The notes under the pieces are model-generated. The model was not told the DNA's origin. It saw nothing but the letters and a program-made list of their open reading frames with translations, and made no database searches. Made by a program: the position numbers and the translations under genes. Positions 17,182 through 28,900 of a stretch of 64,000 nt of DNA are shown here, piece after piece (the stretch's first letter is position 1; each line of letters starts with the position of its first letter). The stretch is from assembly GCA_911728455.2 (NCBI GenBank), contig OU452233.1, positions 15,505,214 to 15,569,213 on the forward strand, given 5' to 3'. The DNA is from Marthasterias glacialis. Taxonomy: Eukaryota; Echinodermata; Asteroidea; Forcipulatida; Asteriidae.

Positions 17182-20100
17182 GTAAGTGTTTATTTTGTTT
17201 TCATTCGTCAACACTTTGCAGGGCGTTTGAGAGTATTTAAATTTGACGAAATTGTTTCACAGTGTTCGTTCTGTTTTTTCGTGTTTTTTGTAAGTTTAGG
17301 ATGGAAATGAATTCACGCTGACTTCAAATTGATATGGGTATACCTTATTTTAACCCTACGATCCTTCAATTTAAAATATGGGCATCAAATGGATGAATTC
17401 ATTCAAAATTATCATGCCTCCTGTTTGCAAAAACAATGATTATCACATGAAGCAAAGATATAGCAAGATTTTTTGTTTTGAAAATAAATGTGGTCGAGTT
17501 ACTTGTACGGCTTATTTTGGGATATTTTTAGAAGTTACTAAATCCAGTTGTGAATTGCTGATTCACCGGTTTGGCGAAAACAATTAATACCAACGTCCAG
17601 GAAGAGTGATTGATTGCTCCTCTGTAGCCCGGAATGAGCTTTATCTCATCCCTTTTTTCTATTATTTGTGTTGCAATATTTACTTTAAATTCCTAAAGGC
17701 CTTTCAAGACGCTAACAGTTGCTAGTTTGTTGTGATACACTGCCCCCCCCCCCAACCCACCACCCCGGCAGTCAGTCATTTATGCTGAAGCTATTGCGGA
17801 CATGAGCACCGTCTGTTTAAAACACTATAGCTTTTGACCAAATAAGTGCCCCTTGAGTGTTAAACAAATCCCGTCAAAACTCTGGGCATTTCTCCGGTAA
17901 CTTTTGAGTAACTGGTGTAACAACTTGACGTCCCGATCAGTACGCTCTGAACGTCTTCTTGCCTTTCTGCCATTTTAATACCGATGCAAGGCCGAGCTCA
18001 AATTCGCGGCTATGGCTATAGCTACGGCTTCATCATGCGTTGAAGTACGTCCTTAGCAACACCCATAGCAACAGTCTTAGTCACAGCCGAATTGGATACG
18101 GGCCTAAACCCCAGAGGCTGTGGAGGGAAGAGTCTGGTCCCTTCGAATGGCCGTGTTTGAATACCGATGGATTCGACAGTGGCTACGGTGGGATCGCTTA
18201 AACGAGGCCCAATCTTCAACGTTATGGGAGAAACCAAAGGCCAAAGCCGTAGCCGAAGTCGCTTATTTTGGACACGGCCTTAGAAACACGAAAGAGAACT
18301 ATCAATAGAATTGGGTTACATGTAACCTGACCGAAATTAGCCTTTTTGGGATATGGTGGACACATACGAAGCCACTATTGGGATGAGGTAAATATGTTAG
18401 TCTACACCTAAACCGAACATTGCACTCATATAGTATGCACTATTTCTCAAAAAGGCAAACGGCCTTGCCGTGAAAGATATGACTGTGCTGGTCTACCGCG
18501 TAGTTCAATTTTTTTTAAGTGTGCAATTCTGTTTCTTGCACATTTTGTGGCAACCAAAGGTTCTCAAAATGTTCCAATACTTGCGAGACTTGCACGCGTA
18601 AATTTCCCTAAGAGTTTATGTACAACGATAAACATAATATATAATAGCCGTTGTAAACTAAATAGATGGGGCTTGCCTCAACCGTGCTTCTCCAATATGA
18701 CCGTGGTATTGTGCATTTCTAGTAATAATTACAAATGCAATAGTCACGGTCATACTGGATAACCTTAATTATTAAGGTGCACTCTTATCATTAATAAACT
18801 ATATTGATTTTGTTATCCATTTGCCCTTACGTGTCTATTTCGCCAATTTGACCGTGGTTTTGTGCACTTCAAATGAATAAGGTGCACTCCAATAATTAAC
18901 AAACCATTTAGCAGTTATCCTTTTGAGCTCGCTCGTCATTAATTTGTCAGCAGCCACTTCACCCATCGGATAACTTGATGTGACATCGCTAATACGAGTT
19001 TATGATCTTGTTTTCATGTCATTAAGGTACTGGGGGGTAATTGCTACCTCATTGTTATGCCGACCGATTTTAAACAGTGGGTAGTTACCGTTCACCCACT
19101 TGTACGCAGGCATTGGAAAGAGCTCATTATTCACTAAAAAATAAAATCATTAAAAAATACCCGCTTAAATTTTCTTGGTTTACTGATACATAAACACACT
19201 CAAAGTACTGACGTGAAAATGTGCTGGCACTTCCAAATTCGTTACAAACGTTAGATGCATAAGATTTGATGTGATTTTATATTTCCCATCATGATTGACA
19301 GGACGTTATTCTTGAAAATAATAAAACGCAGTGATAGTAACCCATTCCCATTGGTTTTAACCATGCAATATTGTCGTACTGGCGCCATTTATTTTTATTT
19401 AGCGAATTAAAATAATCGTTCCGGAATTTATTGTGCTTAATCAGTTGTTGCTGACCTATATTTCGGCTTTCAGCTGAAAAAATACTATTTATATAACGAC
19501 CCATTGAAGATGAAACCCATAAACTGAAATGTTTCACATTTTACGGCTATTTCAACAGCAAGAGGAACAATTTTTATTATATTTCTACTGCGGTCTTTCC
19601 CTAATTCGAGCAAGTTGCGAATATTTTTAACGGTTATTTACACGCGTACACAAATCACTAGCATACTGGAATTAATGTAGTTGCAAAGATCCTTGATGAA
19701 GTTCAAAGCATTGTGGTTTTTTTTAAGGCAGAGCGAATAGTCTTTCAGACTTTAAAAGGCCCGGGATTGTTTGTGTTCCTGTTTGATTTGATTGATGAGG
19801 ACAGTGAGTTTGGTGGGCCCTCACTGGAGTGTGTAATTTTGCTCATACTTCATGGTAACTTATCAGGAGACAAGCAAGTGAAGGACACTAAATAAAAATG
19901 CAGCAGCGTGGTTGGCCTCATTCGTGCAATAGAGGAATCCCACAACGACGAGTTTAGCGTCGATCTGCGCACTCCCGGGTTTGAAAACGAGGCTGCCTGT
20001 GCCATAAAAGAACCCAATGTAAACGTACACATGGCGTAGTACTACAGCCAGAAGGCAGACCGTGGTTTCACAACTGATGATTTGCTGAAGGGAAAATAAT

Positions 20101-20495
20101 AGCCAATCAAATTAGCGGCAAGCTGCACTGGCCAATGTTGGAAAGTACAAAAGGGGGATTACTGAACCGAACAATAGGGCAAGCTGCATTGTGGATGATG
20201 CGGCTTGCATGAAAGAGCAGGACTAATTACCGATATAGAAGATACAAGTTACAAGGGACTTGCTCTCTAATTATAGAGGTAATTGTGATTACCCGAATCA
20301 AAATGGCAGAGACTAAATTCCACCGGCGGAATTGGTAAATAATGACAGAAACATTGGAAACATTGGGTATTGGGTAATGGGGAACAAGAAATCTAAGGGG
20401 ATGATACAAGTATACATTTGCAAATGTATACATGTACTTGTATGGAAATATACAAATGAGGGAATATACAAATGGAAGTTATTTAACACCTGTGT
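17182..20495. other. Intergenic DNA or leader intron upstream of gene 2
   Basis: If the leader exon is real this is a 5'UTR intron. Contents: a repeat segment 17588-17665 (like 14176-14265), a poly-C run near 17745, GGCTATGGC-type foldback remnants (17985-18270), and a foldback at 18692-18758 (TATGACCGTGGTATTGTGCA with its inverse). A related direct copy, TTTGACCGTGGTTTTGTGCA, lies near 18847. No gene recognised. Confidence 0.5.
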
Positions 20496-21413
20496 TTATG
20501 TTAAGTCCAAATGGTTGGACTGTGATTGACGGAGCTCAGTAATGGCATTCCGTTCGTCTTGGGGGAGGTTATTAGATACCCTAGAGTTAGGGACATTAAG
20601 AACCTCAGAGTTGACTGAGTTGATGTAGGTTTCTAGAGCTACATCTCGGTTCTTAGGGGGTGCCCAACTACTCTTTTCTTTGAAGCGGTTGCGGGCGGGC
20701 TGGGAAACCACAGGTGACTCATCGTCTGTGGAGGGGTCTACATGAAAATATTCACGCAGGCGTAGCCTACGGTTGAACAGGGCCATGTCTTGTTGGAAAG
20801 ACAATTGGTCGGGTTCTCTGGGTGTGGCGCAAAACTTAAGGCCCCTTGACAGCAGTTTTACCTGTGGTTCAGTTAGAACAGTATTAGATAGGTTAACTAC
20901 TATAATTATTTGTTGTAATTGGTAACCCCTCACTGGGAGGGTCAGCCAAACCCTCATTGCGGAAACGCCTGAGAATGTATTTCTTATGGTTAGCTTGGGC
21001 ATTACGGCGTTTCTTATTCTGTTTGTCCACTAGGGTGGACCGTAGGTGGTTAATGTTGGACAACAGAATGTCTTGGAAATGTTCCCACTCTTGATTAGAG
21101 CACGAATCCCTGAGTAGAGATTCGGTGTGAGTAATCTCAAGTAACTGGTCATCAATGCATTGTTGGCACTGATCTTCCAGTAACATGAGCAAATGGAAAG
21201 ACGTGTTAGTTAACGTCTTATTCCATTTTTTTTTCTGGAATGAGGGGTTAAGGTCACCAAAGGAGGGGGCACACTTGATTTGGAGGCCTTTGGGGAGGAT
21301 ACGGGATAGACGATAAAAGCGGTAGTTGTCAAGATGTGACAAGTAACGCACATTCTTTTCTTTAATTTGCGTAACTTGCGGAAAATACACTTGGCATCAA
21401 TAGATAGTGCCAT
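20496..21413 (-). pseudogene. Penelope-like retroelement fragment (N-terminal region)
   Basis: Minus-strand coding remnant in at least three frame segments. Recognisable parts: YLSHLDNYRFYRLSRILPKG, KKYILRRFRNEGLADPPSEG, then VVNLSNTVLTEPQVKLLSRG with KFCATP, FNRRLRLREYF and ERNAITELRQSQSNH. This order is that of the region before the reverse transcriptase in Penelope-like elements. Frameshifts occur near 21370 and 20910. It stops before the catalytic core, so it is a dead fragment. Confidence 0.65.
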
Positions 21414-21424
21414 TGTGGGTTATG

Positions 21425-22055
21425 TCATGTGAACAACAGAACAGGTTATTAACAGACCCGTAGAGAGAACGGGTTATAAAGCCTGCGTGAGAAATGGGTT
21501 AGAACATGATCATATGAAATCAAGTGGAGGGGATGGGGTAATGTTCTGAAAAGAACAGGTTTAGACCTGAAAATAGAACGGGTTATTTATAAACCTGTGG
21601 GAAAAGCGGGTTAGAACATGAAAATATGAAGTATGGTAATGTTCTGAAAAGAACCGGTGGGAACAGGAATGAGGGAGAGGGGAAGGTGGGAGGGTTTAAC
21701 AAAGGTAAGGTATGGGGTTGAGTGGGAAGGGGAGGAGGGCGGATGGGCTGATGTTCTGAAAAGAACAGGTTGGGAGCTGAAAAAGAAGAACGGGTTATTT
21801 ACAAACCTGTGGGAAAAGCGGGTTAGAACATGAAAATATGAAATATGGTAATGTTCTAACAAGAACATGTAAGGAACAGGGATGAGGGGGAGGGGAAAGG
21901 GACGGTGGGAGGGTATAAAAAGGTAAGGTGTGGGGTTGGGTGGGAAAGAGAGGAGGGATGGGACCTGAAAAAAAGAACGGGTTATAAAAAGCTGTAAGGA
22001 AAGAACGGGTTAAACTTGAGAATATGAAAAGGGGTAGTGTTCTGAGAAGTTTCAC
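21425..22055. repeat. Tandem repeat array beside the Penelope-like fragment
   Basis: Units of roughly 190-210 bp, each with GAACGGGTTAT, AAGCGGGTTAGAACATGA and TAATGTTCTGAAAAGAAC, separated by purine-rich GGGAGGGGAAGG spacers. Unit starts are near 21458, 21577, 21788 and 21976. On the minus strand the array lies just upstream of the retroelement coding remnant, so it may be its 5' region. Confidence 0.7.
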
Positions 22056-22852
22056 GGTTCATACTGCCGGTGTAGCGCATCGCGACCCCCTGGTGATGGC
22101 GGTGCAGTACATCTGAACACATCCAACATGTCCGCACAGTCCCTCTTCGCAGGATACACTTTCAACAGCAGTGTTGTGTTGTTGTCAATATGCTGCCAGC
22201 TTCAAAGCATCTTTGGCGGACTCTTGAATCACTCAAGAACTTTGATAAGTTGTTTGTGACCGAAAGTGGTGATTTTTTGTAAGTTTATTTCGCGAACAAG
22301 TCATGCATGCGTGACTTGCGAGAGTTTGAGTACACGCGATGGCATGGCTGCGCCGCGACGCTACGGTTTGCAGCTGTTCTATTTCCAGAGAAGTTTAGTT
22401 GTTTAAAGGTCAAAATATGTTAAGGGAAAATCCACATTTACTGCAGAAGAATTATCTATGTTTATTTTCCAAACGTGTTTTTAATTTATAACGTAATAAA
22501 AAAGTTGCTGAAATGTTTTTAAAATCAACATTATGTTTTATGTTTTTAATTGATGTGGGAAACGAACAGCATAGTTCATTATTCAATCGCCATTGTGGAC
22601 CTCAGCAGCCGGCGAATGCAGCTAGAGCAAATGCCTCATCATAATGTTACTGATCAGGCCAACAATGACGTACCATCTGCATATTAACTAGAGCAGGTTT
22701 ACCATTGCTGCATCGATAGTCGCTTGTGTAAAGCGAGCAGTGAAGACGTTTTTTGACTTTTACAAAGATCGCCACAACTTTGATTCGGTTAGTATGAAGA
22801 ATGAGAAAAGGTATGTTTGTTCAATACATCTTAACCATGTATAAATTTACAG
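22056..22852. other. Region just upstream of the gene 2 start exon
   Basis: No gene or clear repeat seen. An unassigned donor-like AAAAGGTATGT lies at about 22806-22816. Confidence 0.4.
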
Positions 22853-22961
22853 ATCAAAACCGATGCGAAATTGTGCAAGTAGAATATCAACATGGAAAAC
22901 GTCACGAAATATCGCATACTGCTTTTGTTGAACTTCATCGTTTGGGGAAGCATAAGCTCTG
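22853..22961 (+). CDS. Gene 2 start exon: 5'UTR end and signal peptide
   Basis: Acceptor tttacag precedes 22853; the start codon is at 22892, donor GTAAGA after 22961. Encodes a 23-residue signal peptide with a hydrophobic core ([11 protein letters not shown]) and a small-residue end (GSISSG). The acceptor implies at least one upstream leader exon. A short upstream reading frame (22863-22931) overlaps the start in another frame. Confidence 0.78.
22863..22931 (+). promoter_or_regulatory. Upstream ORF overlapping the gene 2 start codon
   Basis: ATG at 22863 opens a 22-codon frame ending TGA at 22931, overlapping the signal-peptide start (22892) in a different frame. If included in the transcript it could reduce initiation at the main start. 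ATG 22892 has a purine (A, 22889) at -3 and G at +4. Confidence 0.5.
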
Positions 22962-25900
22962 GTAAGATTTAAATACAATATTAGTATTGTTATTTATTTT
23001 ATTTTTGATTTATTTTATTTATTTATATATTAATGTTTTTTTTTCTCTCAGCAATGATATATCAAAATAATTATGGGATGTGATATTTCTGTTTGAAGAG
23101 AAAGTGATTACTTGATTAAATATTGTGTGTTTCCCATAAACCGATGTGTGCTAAGCACTTTATGAAGTTATTTCCCGATTTCTGTGAGAAAGAAAACAGC
23201 CATATTTATAATAATTGTTCTTTATCCCAGATGCAAACATTTATTGATTAAGATTTTTAACTTTTCCGTAAAATTTCAAGAGCGTTTTGACAGAGGATCG
23301 TCTAATTTTTATCTCGAAAAGTGCTGAGGATACCGTGGAGATATTTAACTACTCGAGCCCATTCCTAACAAAAAGAAATTGGCCTCTTTTGATATTCCTT
23401 TTTTCCCCTACCACTTTAGCACAACTGTGTCCAACAAACGTATCCTATGTCGTCACCATTGGCAGACACGACGTCTTCATGATATCCTCAGACGAAATAA
23501 ACCAGCCTCCGGTCAACTGCACTGTAACGAAATCATGGGGTGTCAATACCTCGGATACAGAATTTCTGACATCAATAGAAATTCTTGAACTTCGAAACGA
23601 CCGGCCAGATTTAGACGTAGTTGTTGTTCTTTCAACGACTCCAGACCGACCTGACACGACGTACAAGTTGGAGGAGGGCACACACAAACGTTTAATCCTT
23701 CTCCAGGAGCTTCGGGTTAATGTGAATTTGATGCTAAGGAGGAGACTGGGAGGAAGTCAAGTCATGGGCGGTTACGGTTTTCGAGCTAGAGTGTCGTTAA
23801 CTAGCGACTCAGGTATGGCGATTGTGTCCGTCCAAGCAGAATTAAAGTGATATTTTCGTTCCAAGCTTGTTGTTATAACATATGGCGGGGGAGGGGGGAA
23901 GGGAGGAGCGGTTGTAGGGAGGCTTTCAATGGTTTCATCATAGAGCTTAGAAGGGGAACGTATTCTTGAAGTGGCGCGTTTGCTCGTTGATTGCGACAAA
24001 AATATAGCTAGTCTGCGTCCCATATCCAACTCGTCCTGCTGCCTCGTTGGATATGGGACGCAGAAGCGTTATATGTTTCCTCATATAACTATTCCCAATG
24101 AAACAAAATAATACATAATTTAATTCTGATCTTATTGGGCTTCCGCATCAATCAATAATAGTGGGTTGAAAATTGTCGTAAAAACAAACTACTATCCTGT
24201 TCGTCAGTGTGACGAAATTCCACTGTGAGTCACGCCCACTTCATACAAACTAACTCCACTTTTTACCAGATAAGCTCATAAGAGTTGTATTGAGCTATTT
24301 GTTCAATGAGGATTTGTGTAATTCTTTTGTTCGTAATCTTCAAAGGGAAAACATACCAATGTTTTCTACGGAAGAGTAAATTCTTTCTCACGTGGCTGTT
24401 TTACAATCAACACACAATACAACCAACTAGTGAAAAGATAATCAAATGCTGAAACCATTTTTGTTTAATTAAATATATATATTTATACGCAACTCCAAAA
24501 AGTGGTTTTATGGTTTGTCTCTGATGTTGTGCAAGTTCATATCAGCGGTGATTGAAACGACGACAGCGACGACGACGACGACAACAACACTCCTGTAGAG
24601 ACACGGGAAGGAGGCCGGTCCTCTAATTAAAAAGGACCAGCATTCACCACATGCATAACAAAATGCACAACGACTTCCTATTAGACTTCTCAAAAATTAC
24701 AACAGATTAAAATAAAACTAGTATTAATGAGTGCAAATACAATGCGAGTGTCAAGGGTAAAAACATGGCGTGCTACACGCTACCGTATACACACATTTTC
24801 TAGACACGATTCTAACAGTCTCCAAAAACACAATATTTCTCTGGTGAAATGATTAGTAACAAGACAATCTACTCACAGGGAGTATGCTTAAAGCTAACCC
24901 TCCCCCATAAATAACACTGGGAGCATGGCCAGAGACATGCTCCCTACAAAATAGAGGGAATATACCAAGGCATAAATCACATGTGCTCTTTCCCTGCTGA
25001 AAGCTAACAGAAAAGAGAGCTAGTCTAAAAGTTGCAGACACAAACTCTAACTTGTTAGTGTTGATATGCAAATCGTGATGTTTGATCACACACTTGAACA
25101 TTGAGGGCGCATTTGGACTCCTCACACTTCAAATTTGATACTTCAAATTAATTGATTCTTTGTGACAGATTGTGGAGGTGACTTCCAGTGCTCTTCAGAC
25201 GTTTGGAGAGCGTGCTTTCACCCTAGCGTAGTATGCGACGGTTATTTCAACTGTGCATCAAATTTCTCTGACGAGGCCAATTGTGGTAAGAAGATTTACT
25301 GATTTGCTTAACACACATACGGAACCCCAATGGTGTCATAATTCGACTGTGCATGCAAAAAAATGATGATGAGTTTTTGTTCGACATTTTAAAACAATCA
25401 GTTACTGGTTTGTGTGTATACGGAGAGCCCAATGGTGCCAATATTTCTCTTTTTAAGCCCGGTTTATACTTCAAGCGAATGCAAAGGCAAAGCGCATTTG
25501 ACGTCACGCTCCTACATTCGCAGCGAATTTCGCAAAAACTTCAACTTCTTTTCAACTTGCGAGAATTTGTGACGTCAAATTCGCTTCGCCTCCGCATTCC
25601 CGTGAAGTATGAACCGGGCTTTACACAATACCACTGCAAATTATATGCAACAGTAGCCTATCCTATTAGTAAGTGTGACGTAATTCCAACGTAAGCCATA
25701 TTCACTTCATTAAAACTGGCTCTAACCGATTGCGAGCAGCCAGTTGGATTTGCATCGAGCTAGTTTTGCATGAGGAATGATAATTGTAATTGGCTTTTAC
25801 GTATATTCTTCAAAGACTCGAGGTCTTCTCAAAACAACGCCTTTGACTGATGAAATGTGTGACAGCTTTAGATCACTTTGTGCGTGAGGCAGATGTGCAC

Positions 25901-28900
25901 GCTCGTGACGCAACGACTTACCAACAGAACTTGAATAAGTTTGTCGCAACAATATCATGCTCGATATCTTCAATCAACTTGAATCCTCGATTCTGATTGG
26001 TCGATCTATAGCAACAAGAGTGTGATATATAGTTCACGGCCCGTACCACACCCTGTTCTTTAACGTGCTGATCTTACGCGCTGTTCTAACTCCCATCTGC
26101 AGAATCCTATGGTAAATTCACTGTGCGTTAAAAAATGCGCGTTTGCTTGAAGTGGCGCGTTCGCTCGTTAATTGCGACAAAAATGTAGCCAGTCTGCGTC
26201 CCATATCCAACTCGTCCTGCTGCCTCGTTGGATATGGGACGCAGAAGCGTTATATGTTTCCTCATATTATTATTCCCAATAAAACAAAATAATACATAAT
26301 TTAATTCTGATCCTATTGGGCTTCCGCATCAATCAATAATCGTGGGTTGATAATTTTCGTAAGAAACAAACTACCACCTGTCCTGTTCGTTATGTGACGA
26401 AATTCCACTGTGAGTCACGCCCACTTCACACAAACTAACTCCACGTATTATCAGATAAGCCCATATGGGTTGTATTGAGCTAGTTGTTCAATGAGGATTT
26501 ATGTAAGAACAGTTAAATACTTGGACTTTTACATTTGTTCTTCATAGACTACGGTCTTCTCAGAATTTAACATTTCTTGGTCATAAGATACTTTGAAATA
26601 TTGATTGATGAAATTTGTGGTTTGGGGGTTTCTGTGAGTGTAAAATTAGGCACAAAATGTATGCCAGGTTTGGATCCGGAAGCAGCGAAAACGTTGAACA
26701 TAGTACACGGGACCTACAGCTTAATGTGCCATCCAAAAGGACAAAGCAATTATGGAAAAGTGTCTCGCTCAAGGACACAAGTGTCACGACAGGCCGGGCA
26801 GAATTGTGCATAACGAACGGCACGCGAAATTATTTATATTGTTATTGAAATCAAACCTTATATGTTTGCGAACAGCAGGCCTAAATATCACCACGGACGA
26901 ACCGAATCTCATTTGAACGTGAACAGCAGGTCTGAATATCATCATGTACGAGCCGAATCTTATTTCAATGTGAACAGCAGGTCTGAATACCATACTGGAT
27001 GAACCGAATCTCATTTGAATGTGAATAGCAGGCCTGAATATCATCATGAACGAACCGAATCTCATTTGAATGTGAACAGCAGGTCTGAATATCATCATGG
27101 ACGAGCCGAATCTTATTTCAGTGTGAACAGCAGGTCTGAATTTTATCATGGACGAACCGAATCTCATTTGATTGTGAATTGATTGTACTCCTTCGGCCCA
27201 GCTTCGTCTGCCTTCGTGTACTTCTGTGCAAATTTTCAGCAAGTTCTCCGCGGTGCTCCTGACATAACGATGCAGGCTCCTTCGTTTGAAGTTGACACTG
27301 TCTGTCACACTCAGTAACTCCCTTCCGCCCTCCGACCTCGGAAGATAGTCTGCTGACATTTGCCCGCGGATGTAGCATGCCATGCATGGTCATCAGCTTT
27401 CTTGTCCTAATAATAATAATAAATATTATTATTATTATTTCACGATATCGCAGCATGCAAAAGAAAGATCGCTTTTTCCTTTGCGCCGGTAACTCATCGA
27501 TTCGGGCTCCGTCCCGTCTTTCGCAGGATCCTAGCTGTTCCCAAAAGTGCCGCCTTCTGCAGCAAATCTACCCTCACAGTTGTGCCTATTATTATTAAGT
27601 GCCACCTTCTGCAGCAGATCTACCCTCACAGTTGTGCCTATTTGATCTAGATGCTTCTCCAGTACACACTTTGGAATAGTACAAAGTGCTCCAACCACCA
27701 CAGGGACTACTTTCACTTTCACCTGCCAAACCATGACAAAAATATTCATGGCAAACTTTTTTTTAATGATAGAAATTTATATTAAGGGCGAAAGTACATG
27801 CAGAAAGAAAAATGAGCAAGACAATACTTATATTTAATTTAGAAATTATAAAAACAAAGAAATTAGTAATCAATTACATATACAATAATTATTTTTTAAT
27901 CAAGAAAAATATTTTGGCGTTCCATACATTTTTTTTTTTTTGCAAAAAAAGGCTAAATATTGCGTTTTACGAATACATAAAGTTCACAGATATACAAAGT
28001 ATTGGCAGAATTATGGCACAAGATGTCGCTTTCACAGGGCTAGCAACCCACCTGCTGCCCAGACACCAACACTGGACGCCAGAGATTAGAACAGTGTTTG
28101 GGCCGTGATTGCCCAAAGAATACTTTGGTATCGGATTGTGGTACTCATTGTCCCGCATGTTAGCATTAAGTGAGCATTTAAACCTAGCCTTGCGAAACTT
28201 CAAAAAGACAAAGGAATTACACAGTTTTTGAAAGCCTTTTCTTTTGGATGATTTCAGCTTCAAAATTGTGAAATTTTGAGATGGAAAGTTTGTGGTTGCG
28301 GGCTTCTGGCCCCAACGTTCCGTGCAACTACCACACTGTTCTGCAATTGCTGCAGAACAGTGTTACTGCTTGATGACGGGTTCGCCATCCTTTTTCGGCC
28401 TTTATGATATATCATATATGTCGTTTCCACCATCCACGTCATGATGATACGCCACCAGCCTGACATGGCCTCAGCAAGTGTTCCGACCGCGCTCACTGTT
28501 GATTTTTGTTCGGCAGAGCGCCATCTTGTGCAGTAATTCGGCCAACACTTTATATTTGTAAACTTTATATTATTTTTTAAAAAGTATGGTTTAACTTTTA
28601 ATAAAAGTATACGGAACCCGATTTGTTTTTTTCCTTGAATACAAATATTTTGTATCTTGAAAATAGATTTCATGGTAAAATGTTTTTTGTGCAAGAAACT
28701 TTCGTGTATGCTTGTCGTGTGACTGGTACGAAGAACAAGCCGTGTCCTCTATTCTAAACTTGACTCTAACAACAACACAAGGGTCACTGCCGAAACGCGA
28801 AATATTTTCCTCAGTTAAAAATAACAGTTAACTAGAATACTTTTGATGACAATTTTTTTTCTTTTTGCAATTTTTTTTTATTTGAATACTTTTAAAAATA

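Noticed and set aside
26868-27178. CRISPR-like array
   Set aside because: Units are contiguous without unique spacers and the genome is eukaryotic; it is a minisatellite.
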